The position numbers and the translations under genes are program-made. Under the pieces are notes generated by a model. The model did no database searches. It was not told where the DNA came from and saw nothing but the letters and a program-made list of their open reading frames with translations. Below are positions 8,548 to 16,887 of a DNA stretch of 35,699 bases, one piece after another. Each line of letters opens with the position of its first letter. The first letter of the stretch is position 1. This stretch comes from Candidatus Cloacimonadota bacterium. GTDB lineage: Bacteria; Muiribacteriota; UBA6191. The DNA lies in contig JACFNL010000031.1 of assembly GCA_019454875.1 (NCBI GenBank), forward strand, positions 1 to 35,699, given 5' to 3'.

Positions 8548-9273
8548 ATGTTGACTAAGGTATCTATCAAGAGCCTTCTTGAAGCCGGTGTACACTTCGG
8601 GCATCAGACCCACAAATGGGATCCTAGAATGGCTCCCTTTATTTATACCAAGCGCAATGACATTCACATCATTGATTTGCAACAGACTGTTAAACTGATC
8701 GTGAAGGCCTGCCGCGCAATGAAAGAAGTCATTCAGGGTGGGGGAAATATTCTGTTTGTTTCCACCAAGAAGCAGTGCCAGGAGATTGTTGCTGAAAACG
8801 CCATTCACTGTGGAGTTCATTATGTCAACTATCGCTGGTTAGGTGGAATGTTGACCAATTTTAAAACAATTCGAGCCCGCATTGCCTATCTGAAAAAGCT
8901 GGAAAGAATGGTTGAAAATGGGGAAATCGACAAATTGGGCAAAAAAGAAAAAGCCCGTCGATTGCGTGAATTGCAGAATCTGAGTCGCGATCTGAAAGGT
9001 ATTCGCGAAATGAATGATTTGCCCCAGATGGTTTTTGTGGTCGATCCAAGCAAAGAGAAAATTGCCATTGACGAGTGCAATAAACTGAACATTCCCGTAG
9101 TGGCCATCACAGATACAAACTGCAATCCTGAAAATATTGATTATGTCATTCCAGGCAATGATGATGCGATTCGCTCCATCAAGACTATTGTTGGTTATTT
9201 GACGGAGGCAATCATGGAAGCTCGTGAAGCGAGCAGGGTGAAGCAGGAAAAAGAAGAAGTGGAATTGAACTAA
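8548..9273 (+). CDS. rpsB: 30S ribosomal protein S2
   Basis: The 241-residue protein matches bacterial S2 throughout. The hallmarks are LLEAGVHFGHQTHKWDPRMAPFI near the N-terminus, the YVNYRWLGGMLTNFKTI segment (about 93-109), DLPQMVFVVDPSKEKIAIDEC, and the closing PVVAITDTNCNPENIDYVIPGNDDAIRSI. S2 binds the 30S subunit late in assembly and recruits S1 in many bacteria. A strong ribosome binding site (AAAAGGAG, 8535-8542) precedes the ATG. It is followed after 39 bp by tsf, the near-universal partner. The C-terminus is a short acidic/basic tail. Confidence 0.97.
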   Translation: MLTKVSIKSLLEAGVHFGHQTHKWDPRMAPFIYTKRNDIHIIDLQQTVKLIVKACRAMKEVIQGGGNILFVSTKKQCQEIVAENAIHCGVHYVNYRWLGGMLTNFKTIRARIAYLKKLERMVENGEIDKLGKKEKARRLRELQNLSRDLKGIREMNDLPQMVFVVDPSKEKIAIDECNKLNIPVVAITDTNCNPENIDYVIPGNDDAIRSIKTIVGYLTEAIMEAREASRVKQEKEEVELN

Positions 9274-9312
9274 GCCTGTGAATTCAGGAAATGATCATCG
9301 TAGAGGAGAATC

Positions 9313-10236
9313 ATGAGCTTTACAGCACAGGATGTGAAGACTTTGAGGGAAAAAACTGGTGCAGGTATGATGGAGTGCAAAAAGGCACTTGATGCTGCAT
9401 CTGGGAACATGGAGAAGGCAATTGAGCATTTGCGTAAGCAAGGGCTCGCCGCTGCCAGCAAGAAGGCTGGGCGGATTGCTGCGGAAGGGGCTGTTCGGGC
9501 CTTCGTTTCTTCAGACTGCAAATCAGCAGCATTGGTAGAGCTGAACTGTGAAACCGATTTTGTGGCCAAGACAGATGATTTTCTGGGACTTGCTGATCAG
9601 ATCGCCTCCTTGGTGGTTTCCCAGAAGCTGGAAAGCGTAGAGAGCGTTTTGGCCTCGAAGATTGGAGAACTCACTGTAGAACAGGCTATCAGTGAAAAGA
9701 TTGCCAAGATTGGTGAAAAGATTACTTTGCGCCGCCTTGAACTGTTTCAGGGCTCCGGATCCTATATGGTCAGCTATATTCACGGAGCTGGAAGCATAGG
9801 AACTGTGGTTGAAATTGGTCTTGGAGATGTTAACAAGGCTCAAGCTTCAGATTTTGTGGAGTTTTCCAAGGATCTGGCAATGCACACCGCTGCTGCTGCT
9901 CCTCGGTATCTGGCTAAAGATGAAGTGCCTCAGGAGGCAATTTTAAAAGAGCTGGAAATTTATAAGGAAGTCCTGCGCAAGGAAGGTAAAAAAGAGGAGA
10001 TGCTAGATAAGATTGCCGAAGGTAAACTTGGCAAATTTTTTGAGGATGTCTGTCTTTTGCATCAGCCTTTTGTTAAGGATCCTAAGACAAAAATTACTCA
10101 ACTTCTTGAATCTCAGAGTAAAAAACTGGGGACAGAGCTTGTGATTCGCAGGTTTGCCCGTTTTGTATTAGGAGAAGGAATTGAGAAAAAACAAGGTGAC
10201 TTCGCCGCTGAGGTGATGAGCCAGGTGAAGGTATAG
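9313..10236 (+). CDS. tsf: Elongation factor Ts
   Basis: The 307-residue protein is the guanine nucleotide exchange factor for EF-Tu. It has the N-terminal UBA-like module with LREKTGAGMMECKKAL (residues 11-26), the core TDFVAKTDDF motif (81-90) that contacts EF-Tu, and the C-terminal FVKDPKTKITQLL region. The length is close to the E. coli-type protein (about 283) with modest extra sequence. It has a good ribosome binding site (GAGGAGA) before the ATG. It is cotranscribed with rpsB, and a rho-independent terminator follows 12 bp after its stop, so rpsB-tsf looks like one transcription unit. Confidence 0.97.
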   Translation: MSFTAQDVKTLREKTGAGMMECKKALDAASGNMEKAIEHLRKQGLAAASKKAGRIAAEGAVRAFVSSDCKSAALVELNCETDFVAKTDDFLGLADQIASLVVSQKLESVESVLASKIGELTVEQAISEKIAKIGEKITLRRLELFQGSGSYMVSYIHGAGSIGTVVEIGLGDVNKAQASDFVEFSKDLAMHTAAAAPRYLAKDEVPQEAILKELEIYKEVLRKEGKKEEMLDKIAEGKLGKFFEDVCLLHQPFVKDPKTKITQLLESQSKKLGTELVIRRFARFVLGEGIEKKQGDFAAEVMSQVKV

Positions 10237-10248
10237 TTCACCAGAAAG

Positions 10249-10273
10249 AAAAGCCCGCAAGGGCTTTTTTTTT
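10249..10273 (+). terminator. Rho-independent terminator after tsf
   Basis: AAGCCC (10251-10256), loop GCAA, GGGCTT (10261-10266), followed by an uninterrupted T run to 10273. The A's before the stem can extend it by pairing with the T run. It separates rpsB-tsf from pyrH-frr, which therefore needs its own promoter or read-through. Confidence 0.9.
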
Positions 10274-10313
10274 CGCCAGATTAAAGGGAACAATTCTTGG
10301 GAATGGGGAAAAT

Positions 10314-11012
10314 ATGCAGAGAATTCTGATTAAGATGAGTGGGGAAGCTTTAGGGGGATCTGATGGCAGAGGTATTGAGGCCTCTTTAGTCAGTCAACTT
10401 GGAGAGCAGATCAAAGCCCTTCGTGAAAATGGAACACAGATTGGTATTGTGGTTGGTGGAGGCAATATATTTCGAGGAGTTCAGGGAAAAAGTAAGGGCA
10501 TGGATCCGGTTATGTCCGATTTTATGGGAATGTTGGCAACTGTTATTAATGCCGTTGGTTTGGCTGAACTGTTTCGGGCTTTGGGAATTCCAAGTGTAGT
10601 TACAACCCCTTTTGCCTTAGGACAGTATGTAGAGCAGTACAATGCTTCTAGGGCCAGAGAATATCTTGATGAGGGCAAGGTTGTGGTTTTTGCTGGGGGT
10701 ACAGGCAATCCGTTTGTAACCACGGATTCGGCTGGTGCATTAAGAGCTGCTGAAATTGGAGCAGAGCTTTTGATCAAGGCTACCAAAGTGAATGGAGTAT
10801 ATGATGGAGATCCAGTTCAGAATCCCAATGCCAGATTGTATCAGGAAATATCCTTTGCCCAGGTGATTGCCCAGGGACTTTCGGTTATGGACGCTGGGGC
10901 CATTGCACTTTGCCAGCAAAGAAGCATTCCAATCAGAGTGTTGAATATCTTTGAGAAAAACAGTATTGTAGACCTCTTAAAAGGAAAGAACATCGGAACT
11001 CTGATTCACTGA
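10314..11012 (+). CDS. pyrH: Uridylate (UMP) kinase
   Basis: This 232-residue protein belongs to the amino-acid-kinase fold UMP kinases that convert UMP to UDP in pyrimidine synthesis. The visible hallmarks are the N-terminal ILIKMSGEAL strand, the VVGGGNIFRG nucleotide loop (47-56), DFMGMLATVINAVGL (69-83), the FAGGTGNPFVTTDSAGALRA segment that binds UMP, and KATKVNGVYDGDP. Its length is close to the family norm (about 240). The ATG at 10314 has GGGGAAA just upstream. It follows the tsf terminator by about 40 bp, and no convincing promoter is seen there. frr follows after 27 bp, the usual arrangement. Confidence 0.96.
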   Translation: MQRILIKMSGEALGGSDGRGIEASLVSQLGEQIKALRENGTQIGIVVGGGNIFRGVQGKSKGMDPVMSDFMGMLATVINAVGLAELFRALGIPSVVTTPFALGQYVEQYNASRAREYLDEGKVVVFAGGTGNPFVTTDSAGALRAAEIGAELLIKATKVNGVYDGDPVQNPNARLYQEISFAQVIAQGLSVMDAGAIALCQQRSIPIRVLNIFEKNSIVDLLKGKNIGTLIH

Positions 11013-11039
11013 ATCAGTTGCAACACATAGGAGGTTCAG

Positions 11040-11600
11040 ATGTCCGCTCAGGAAATTATTTCGGACATGGAAGAAAAAATGGAGAAGGCTGTAGAGTCCC
11101 TCATTTCTAATTTGCAGGGAATTCGCACAGGCCGGGCCCATCCCATGATTATTGAAAGAGTCAGGGTTGATGTTTATGGTGCTTCTCAGCCCATCAAGGC
11201 CGTGGCAACCATAACAGTGCCTGAACCAAGAATTTTGCAGATACAGCCCTGGGATAAAAAAATGATTGCTCCCATAGAAAAGGCTATCATGCTTTCTGAT
11301 GTTGGAATCAATCCCGTGAATGACGGAATTAATATTCGTCTGGTTATGCCGGAGCTGAATGAGGCAAGACGCAAGGATCTTTGCAAATTGGCCAAGGGCA
11401 AGGCTGAAGATGCCCGTGTTGCAGTAAGAAATTGTCGCCGAGATGCTAACAATGCAATTAAGAAGCTGGAAAAGGACAAGGAAATTAACGAGGATGAAAG
11501 CAAGTCCAAGCAAAAATTGATCCAGGATAAAACCGATGCAGTGATTGCTAAACTAGATCATATCGCAGAGAACAAAGAAAAAGAAATCATGCAGGTTTGA
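11040..11600 (+). CDS. frr: Ribosome recycling factor
   Basis: The 186-residue protein releases ribosomes from mRNA after termination together with EF-G. It matches the family in length and motif: the helical MEEKMEKAVESLISNLQGIRTGRAHP start, the beta domain with VYGASQPIKAVATITVPEPRILQIQPWD, and the C-terminal three-helix bundle, including AVRNCRRDANNAIKKLEKD and DESKSKQKLIQDKTDAVI. AGGAGG sits at ideal spacing before the ATG. It is placed between pyrH and uppS, as in very many bacteria. Confidence 0.97.
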   Translation: MSAQEIISDMEEKMEKAVESLISNLQGIRTGRAHPMIIERVRVDVYGASQPIKAVATITVPEPRILQIQPWDKKMIAPIEKAIMLSDVGINPVNDGINIRLVMPELNEARRKDLCKLAKGKAEDARVAVRNCRRDANNAIKKLEKDKEINEDESKSKQKLIQDKTDAVIAKLDHIAENKEKEIMQV

Positions 11601-11618
11601 GCCCTGGGGGTAGTATTT

Positions 11619-12401
11619 TTGGCACAGCAGATTAAAGAACAGATTCTTAAGGATCTAATCCTTTTGCCTGAAGATACAGAAGTTTTTCATGCAATCGACT
11701 GGGAGAGCTGCCCACAGCACATAGCTTTTATCATGGATGGGAATGGGCGCTGGGCTAAGGCCCAGGGCAAGCCTAGAACTTACGGACATAGTGCCGGGGT
11801 TCGTACTGTTCATGAAATGGTGGAAGTATGTGGGAAGCTCCCGGTCAGGCATGTGACTTTTTATGCATTTTCAACTGAGAACTGGAAACGCTCCGAGACG
11901 GAGGTCAGGGCTCTGATGGGCCTTTTTTCCAGTTCCCTGCGCAAGTACCTTGATGAGTTAGAGACTCAGGGAGTCAGAATTGACTGGATTGGTGATATCT
12001 CGGCTATGGGTGGGCAGATTGAGAAGGAATTCACCGAGGCTAAAGAAAGGACTAAGCACAACTCCCGAATTCACATGAGTCTGGCTTTGAACTATTCGGG
12101 CAGGGCTGATTTGGTCTCAGCTGTACGGGCCCTGGGTGTAAAACTTAGAAATGGTGAAATTTCTCCTTTGGAGATCACCGAAGAATCCATACAAAACCAT
12201 TTGTCTACCCGATTTCTTCCTGAGCCGGAATTACTGATTCGCACCAGTGGAGAAATGCGCCTCTCCAATTTTATGCTCTGGGAGTGCGCCTACTCCGAAC
12301 TGTACTTTTCTTCCGTACACTGGCCAGATTTTAAGAAGGTTCATTTATTTGAGGCTATCCTGGCTTACCAGAAGCGGCAGAGGCGTTTTGGTGGGGAATG
12401 A
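11619..12401 (+). CDS. uppS: Isoprenyl (undecaprenyl) diphosphate synthase
   Basis: This cis-prenyltransferase makes the C55 carrier lipid for peptidoglycan and other envelope polymers. The signature IMDGNGRWA with catalytic Asp40 is followed by FYAFSTENWKRS and the C-terminal LLIRTSGEMRLSNFMLWECAYSELYF block. The start is an uncommon TTG at 11619, supported by GGGGGT 8 nt upstream (11606-11611). No ATG lies between it and the catalytic motif except within the motif itself. The catalytic Asp is about 14 residues later than in E. coli, so there is a short N-terminal extension. The 260-residue product overlaps cdsA by 4 bp (ATGA), so the two are probably translationally coupled. Confidence 0.95.
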   Translation: MAQQIKEQILKDLILLPEDTEVFHAIDWESCPQHIAFIMDGNGRWAKAQGKPRTYGHSAGVRTVHEMVEVCGKLPVRHVTFYAFSTENWKRSETEVRALMGLFSSSLRKYLDELETQGVRIDWIGDISAMGGQIEKEFTEAKERTKHNSRIHMSLALNYSGRADLVSAVRALGVKLRNGEISPLEITEESIQNHLSTRFLPEPELLIRTSGEMRLSNFMLWECAYSELYFSSVHWPDFKKVHLFEAILAYQKRQRRFGGE

Positions 12402-13204
12402 TTACCAGAGCGATCAGTGGCCTGATTCTGGTTACAGTGATGTTATGCATCCTGTTGGGTTACCCAAGGATGTTTTCTCTGTTTTGGGGCTTTGTTATGG
12501 TCATTGCCTATCTTGAGGGTCTGAAATTCAGCAGATACAGTAAGGGTCTTAGGAGAATTTATCTGGCATCGGCCTTGATGTGGATGCTGTCTTTATCGGC
12601 TGCGAGTTCTATGGATTCTCTGACTCATTTTGTGGTGCTGCCACTTTTGAGTCTGTTTGTCTTTTTGATGGCCAGTATTTTTTTGTATGAGGGTGAGCAT
12701 GACTTTTATTTCTTTTATGATTTTTGTGGCTTGTTTTCCACATTCATCTATGTATCCATGTTCTATACCCCGATTTTTTACCTGGCCAGCCGTCCTGATT
12801 CCGTAGAAATACTTCTGTTTCTGTTTGGTTTAATGTGGATTCAGGATACTCTGGCCTATTTTTTTGGTAAGGCTTTTGGGAAACGGAAACTGGCAGTTTC
12901 CCTGAGTCCCAAAAAGACCTGGGAGGGTTCTGTGCTGGGCCTTTTAGGGGCTTATTTTTGCCTGTGGCCATTACAAATGTCCTTTGAGATCCAGGTGCAG
13001 AATTATTTACTGGTTTTTGTGATTCTGGTCGGTATTGCCGGACAGGTGGGAGATTTGCTCGAGTCATTTTACAAAAGAAATTTTGGGGTAAAGGATTCTG
13101 GTTCCATACTGCCAGGTCATGGCGGGGTCCTGGATCGATTTGATTCCGTGACAGCAGGTTCCATAGTGTATCTGGCTTTGAATGCTTTTTTGAACGCTTT
13201 ATAG
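12398..13204 (+). CDS. cdsA: Phosphatidate cytidylyltransferase (CDP-diacylglycerol synthase)
   Basis: This 268-residue, multi-spanning inner-membrane enzyme makes CDP-diacylglycerol from CTP and phosphatidic acid for phospholipid synthesis. The C-terminal family signature is complete: ESFYKRNFGVKDSGSILPGH followed by GGVLDRFD, including the KD and HGG-x-x-DR-x-D residues that bind metal and CTP. Before it lie about seven hydrophobic spans. It overlaps uppS by 4 bp and is followed after 11 bp by the inactive RseP-like gene. In many bacteria the next gene would be dxr; here it is not. Confidence 0.95.
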   Translation: MITRAISGLILVTVMLCILLGYPRMFSLFWGFVMVIAYLEGLKFSRYSKGLRRIYLASALMWMLSLSAASSMDSLTHFVVLPLLSLFVFLMASIFLYEGEHDFYFFYDFCGLFSTFIYVSMFYTPIFYLASRPDSVEILLFLFGLMWIQDTLAYFFGKAFGKRKLAVSLSPKKTWEGSVLGLLGAYFCLWPLQMSFEIQVQNYLLVFVILVGIAGQVGDLLESFYKRNFGVKDSGSILPGHGGVLDRFDSVTAGSIVYLALNAFLNAL

Positions 13205-13215
13205 ATGGATGGTAC

Positions 13216-14364
13216 ATGAGACTGGAACACATTTTACTCTTGCTTCTTGCCTTGCAGATTGTGGGATTGGTACCCCTGATTTTGCGCTACTTCTGGTCCA
13301 TTGGTTCCGGTATTCGTCTTGATACTGTCTGGCTTTTTCTGGGAAGGGCCAGAAAAACAATCCTGATGCCGGGAGGAATCGTTTTGTCTGTTGGCTGGTT
13401 CCCCCTAGGCAATGGCATAGAACCGATGCTGCCGGATGAAGATTCCGTGATGAATGAAAACCCCATGACTTACAGGCAGAAGTTTTGGAGATACCTAATG
13501 TTTTATCTCCTGATTTTCCCAGGCTTTTTATTGGTTTCTGCAGGTATGCTAAGTATCAGTTTTTTCTGGCAGGGTGAACATGCCCGCACCATTCAGGTAA
13601 CCAATCTTGTGGAAGAGGATGTGCTGGCCAAATCTCTTGGGATTAGCAGGGGAGATATTTTATTGTCTGTAAACGGTGTGGCAGTCAAGAGTTTTGATGG
13701 GGCCTTGCAGTCTCTTAAGGACTGGGATGGGCATACGGTCAAAAGTCTTTTGTGGGAAAAAAAGACACAGTGGATTGAGTTGGACGGTGCAGCAGCCTTT
13801 CGGGAATACCTTTTGAGCAAATATCGTGAAGGGCAGTATATCCGTATTAGTGGACAGGGTAGGGATGATGCCTTGTTCTATGCCGTTCCAGAGGCCATAA
13901 AACACCTTCAGTCCATGAACCCAAAGGGCCTGAGTTATTTTGTGTCAACTGATGCGGAACAATACACGGTACACTGGGAAAAGGGTAGTGCGGAATCTTT
14001 AGGAATTGGGGTAAAACCCTATACACTGCCAGGTAAGGCCAGAAACTACACAGCTTTTGAGAGTCTCAGTATTGGTTTTGGTTATACTTACAACCTGACA
14101 GCTCTTCTGTTAATCAGTCTTTGGGAGTCCTTGACGAATTTTGGAGAAAGTGGGGGGTTGAATTCCATTCATCAGCTCATCTTCGATTTAAGCCAGTTTG
14201 TCAGTGAGGTCTCGAGCATGGAATTGCTCTCCCAGTTAAGAACTCTGTCAATTTTATGTATTTTCTTTGCCATTTTGAATGTTCTTCCTTTACCCGGACT
14301 TGCCATGTGGTCGATAATTAAACTCGTAGCAGGGTTTTTCAAAATAAAAAGTGGGCCGGAATAA
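13216..14364 (+). CDS. RseP-like (M50) pseudoprotease lacking all catalytic residues
   Basis: This 382-residue membrane protein lines up along its whole length with the active RseP gene immediately downstream. Matches include the first membrane span, a GIRLDTVWLFLG segment (versus DVRVDAFAIGMG), VGWFPLGNGIEPMLPDED (versus the LLPVGGYVLLAQEDGED segment), the second span, a PDZ domain at about 120-180 (LGISRGDILLSVNGV), LGIGVKPY (versus IGIGIRPY), and a final NVLPLPGL span. The zinc-protease motif H29-E30-x-x-H33 of the neighbour is replaced by P20-L21-x-x-R24, and the LDGG motif by LAMW (D372 to A363). It should therefore be proteolytically dead. It starts 12 bp after cdsA and stops 2 bp before rseP. 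It may act as a partner, scaffold or substrate-holding subunit of the active protease; that role is inference. Confidence 0.75.
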   Translation: MRLEHILLLLLALQIVGLVPLILRYFWSIGSGIRLDTVWLFLGRARKTILMPGGIVLSVGWFPLGNGIEPMLPDEDSVMNENPMTYRQKFWRYLMFYLLIFPGFLLVSAGMLSISFFWQGEHARTIQVTNLVEEDVLAKSLGISRGDILLSVNGVAVKSFDGALQSLKDWDGHTVKSLLWEKKTQWIELDGAAAFREYLLSKYREGQYIRISGQGRDDALFYAVPEAIKHLQSMNPKGLSYFVSTDAEQYTVHWEKGSAESLGIGVKPYTLPGKARNYTAFESLSIGFGYTYNLTALLLISLWESLTNFGESGGLNSIHQLIFDLSQFVSEVSSMELLSQLRTLSILCIFFAILNVLPLPGLAMWSIIKLVAGFFKIKSGPE

Positions 14365-14366
14365 GC

Positions 14367-15668
14367 ATGGAACATATATTGATCAGTTTGTATGGAGTGA
14401 TAAAAACCATTTTACTATTTTCTCTGGTAATCGGTTTTGTCGCTTTTATACATGAATTAGGACATTTTCTGGCAGCTAAACTCTGTGATGTCAGGGTAGA
14501 TGCATTTGCTATTGGCATGGGTAAAAAACTCATTGCAGTTCAAAGGGGCGAAACAGAGTATTCTTTGAGGCTTTTGCCAGTTGGTGGTTATGTACTTCTG
14601 GCACAGGAAGATGGGGAAGATGGCTCAGAGGATGCGGGGGAGAGAAGTTTTGCTAAAAAGTCCTTGATGCAGAAGATTTTTATTCTTCTGGCCGGACCCT
14701 TTATGAATGTAGTGGGTACGGTTGCCATACTGTTATTTGTATTGGGGGGATTGGGACAGCCAGCGACCACAATGCAGGTTTCCATGGTTTCGGAAAACTC
14801 ACCAGCACAGGCAGCAGGACTTTTGGCAGGAGATGTTTTTTTAGCCGTAGGCGAACAGGAAATCCGACGGTTTCAGGATGGAAGAACAGCAATTGCTGGT
14901 TACGCCAATAAAGAAGCGGATATCAAAATTCGACGGGGCAGTTCCTTTGAATCTGTACCACAGGAGAATGTTTCCCTCATCTGGTTTCAGGAAAATTTTG
15001 TGGATGGTCATATTTTGGAGGTTTCTTTAGTTGATAGGGAAAACAGAACCTATCTGGATCGGAAAGAACAGATTCTTGGGCTTTTGAAGTCAGAGGATCT
15101 GTCAAGGCTTAGGCTGCGTTACAGTAAAACCAGTGAGGTAATTGATTTTGTAGTCAAACCAAGTGCTTCCGGTACAATTGGCATTGGTATTCGTCCCTAT
15201 CTTCTGGATGGTTCCATAGTCGTTTTACCACTGGCACTTGCATTTAAGGAGTCTTTGGCTACTACCTGGGATATGAGCATTCAACTTCTGGAACAACTGG
15301 GGAGCATGATTTTGAATCTGATCCAGAAGTTTCAGGCTCCCAAAGATCTAGGTGGGCCTGTTGCCATAGCCAGTGCGGTATCTGAATATGCTGAGGACGG
15401 AATTCGATCTTTTCTGATGCTTGCTGCACAGATATGTCTTTGTATCGGCGTATTTAATCTTGTGCCCATTCCTGGATTGGATGGAGGCAGGATTTTGGTA
15501 CTGGTCATCAAGGATTTTGTGAACGGCTTTGGAAGAATTGTTTTGAGACGGGCCGGAGATACTTTTCATGATGCCTTTGAGGGCTGGATCAATATTTTTG
15601 GAGTGTTTTGTGTTTTTACTCTGGTTATTCTGGTCACGATCAAGGATATCGGAGATTTGATCCGGTGA
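14367..15668 (+). CDS. rseP: Site-2 intramembrane metalloprotease RseP
   Basis: The 433-residue M50B protease has the zinc motif H29-E30-L-G-H33 in its first span, the LLPVGGYV loop, the LAGPFMN segment, a PDZ region at about 125-200, and the NLVPIPGLDGGR motif near the C-terminus (N364, D372), which gives the third zinc ligand. In relatives it cleaves anti-sigma factors and remnant signal peptides in the inner membrane. The family usually has one or two PDZ domains; the second is degenerate here. The ATG follows the pseudoprotease stop by 2 bp. The 3' end overlaps spoIID-like by 4 bp (GTGA). No rseA or rpoE homologue is in view. Confidence 0.93.
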   Translation: MEHILISLYGVIKTILLFSLVIGFVAFIHELGHFLAAKLCDVRVDAFAIGMGKKLIAVQRGETEYSLRLLPVGGYVLLAQEDGEDGSEDAGERSFAKKSLMQKIFILLAGPFMNVVGTVAILLFVLGGLGQPATTMQVSMVSENSPAQAAGLLAGDVFLAVGEQEIRRFQDGRTAIAGYANKEADIKIRRGSSFESVPQENVSLIWFQENFVDGHILEVSLVDRENRTYLDRKEQILGLLKSEDLSRLRLRYSKTSEVIDFVVKPSASGTIGIGIRPYLLDGSIVVLPLALAFKESLATTWDMSIQLLEQLGSMILNLIQKFQAPKDLGGPVAIASAVSEYAEDGIRSFLMLAAQICLCIGVFNLVPIPGLDGGRILVLVIKDFVNGFGRIVLRRAGDTFHDAFEGWINIFGVFCVFTLVILVTIKDIGDLIR

Positions 15669-16864
15669 AGCTCTTCCCGATTTTAATCACGGGAATTTTC
15701 TGTTTATTGTCCCAGGTTTGTGCGGCAGTTCCCGAAATCACGGTGGGAGTTTTTGAGAGGCAGGAAAAGATTCAGATTAGTGCTGAAAACGGTTTTGCCA
15801 TTTACGACATATCTTCCAAAAAAGTGGAGGTGTTCAAACGATGGAATAAATCCGTTCTTGATGTGTCTGTAACCGAACGGGGATTTGGATTTTTGACTCA
15901 TAGAAATTTGCGGCACATAGAGATAGTTCCCTTTCGCAAACATCCCATCCATGTTAACAAAATGGTATTTCGGGGAATTCTAAGGATTCGCGAAGACCGC
16001 TTCGGAAAAATGACCGTGATTAATGTCCTTGATGTGGAGTCCTATCTTTATGGGGTTATCAAATCGGAGATGTTACTGAATTCGCCAATAGAGGCACTCA
16101 AGGCTCAGGCCGTGGTTGCAAGAACCTATGCCATCCGCAACCAGGATAAGTTCTTGAAGGAATTGGGGTTTGGGCTGACTCGGGATGTTCGTTCTCAGGT
16201 CTACAACGGTGTTCTGGATGAACACGATCTGGCAATTCAGGTAGTCGATGCTACCAGAGGTAGAATTCTGACTCATGAGGGACAGCCAATTTCAGCCTAT
16301 TACCATTCAGCCTGCGGTGGGGCAACCCAGGATTCCGGTACCTGGGGCAACCGCATAGCCTATTTAAAAGCCACGGACTGTAAGTATTGTGAAAATTACA
16401 AGGATTTACACTGGGAGTATGAGCTTTCTCTTAGGGATTTGACCAATAAACTCAGGGAAAAGGGTCATGTTTTATCCAATATCTCGGATGTAAAATTGAG
16501 TAAGGATGCATTTGGTCGTGTGATCCGCGTGGAATTAGTTCATGCTGATGGTACAATGAATATGAACGCAAACCACTTGCGGACCCTTTTGGGACCCAAT
16601 GTTTTGCGCTCCACCATGTTTAATGACATTAGCAGGCGAACAGGGGATACAGATCCGGCTGAGAAAGCAATTGATCAGATTTTGAACAGTTTTATGAGCA
16701 GAATGAATGGGGATCGAAGTATCCGGTGGCATGGCAAGGGTTTTGGTCATGGAGTGGGTTTATGTCAGTGGGGAGCAAAGGGGCTTGCAAATAAGGGATA
16801 CAATTTTGAAAAAATCCTCAAATATTATTATTCTGATGTGAGTGTTACGCGACTATATGATTAG
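15665..16864 (+). CDS. Secreted SpoIID/LytB-domain protein (probable peptidoglycan lytic enzyme)
   Basis: An open frame begins earlier, but the GTG at 15665, overlapping the rseP stop (GTGA) with GGAG about 10 nt upstream, starts a proper signal peptide (MKLFPILITGIFCLLSQVCA, cleaved before AVPEITV). The 399-residue product contains the SpoIID domain: YLYGVIKSEM, ALKAQAVVARTYAI, the YHSACGGATQDSGTWG segment, and the closing GKGFGHGVGLCQWGAKGLA. In Bacillus SpoIID is a lytic transglycosylase acting on denuded glycan. Outside spore formers this domain occurs in division and cell-wall proteins (LytB/AmiC activators). There is no sign of sporulation here, so a cell-wall remodelling role is likely, perhaps opening the wall for the pilus genes that follow. 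Confidence 0.85.
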   Translation: MKLFPILITGIFCLLSQVCAAVPEITVGVFERQEKIQISAENGFAIYDISSKKVEVFKRWNKSVLDVSVTERGFGFLTHRNLRHIEIVPFRKHPIHVNKMVFRGILRIREDRFGKMTVINVLDVESYLYGVIKSEMLLNSPIEALKAQAVVARTYAIRNQDKFLKELGFGLTRDVRSQVYNGVLDEHDLAIQVVDATRGRILTHEGQPISAYYHSACGGATQDSGTWGNRIAYLKATDCKYCENYKDLHWEYELSLRDLTNKLREKGHVLSNISDVKLSKDAFGRVIRVELVHADGTMNMNANHLRTLLGPNVLRSTMFNDISRRTGDTDPAEKAIDQILNSFMSRMNGDRSIRWHGKGFGHGVGLCQWGAKGLANKGYNFEKILKYYYSDVSVTRLYD

Positions 16865-16865
16865 G

Positions 16866-16871
16866 TATAAT
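16866..16871 (+). promoter_or_regulatory. TATAAT hexamer before pilM
   Basis: A perfect TATAAT lies between the spoIID-like stop and the pilM ATG (16888). No good -35 is seen (the best, GTTACG-like, is poor), and the start point would fall near 16878, close to the AGGTG ribosome binding site. It could start transcription of the pil genes. Confidence 0.3.
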
Positions 16872-16887
16872 TAGATCAGGTGCAAAT

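Noticed and set aside
10977..11513. 178-codon minus-strand frame
   Set aside because: It lies opposite frr, whose identity is certain.
12744..13232. 162-codon minus-strand frame
   Set aside because: It lies opposite cdsA, including the CDP-DAG synthase signature, and has no coherent domain.
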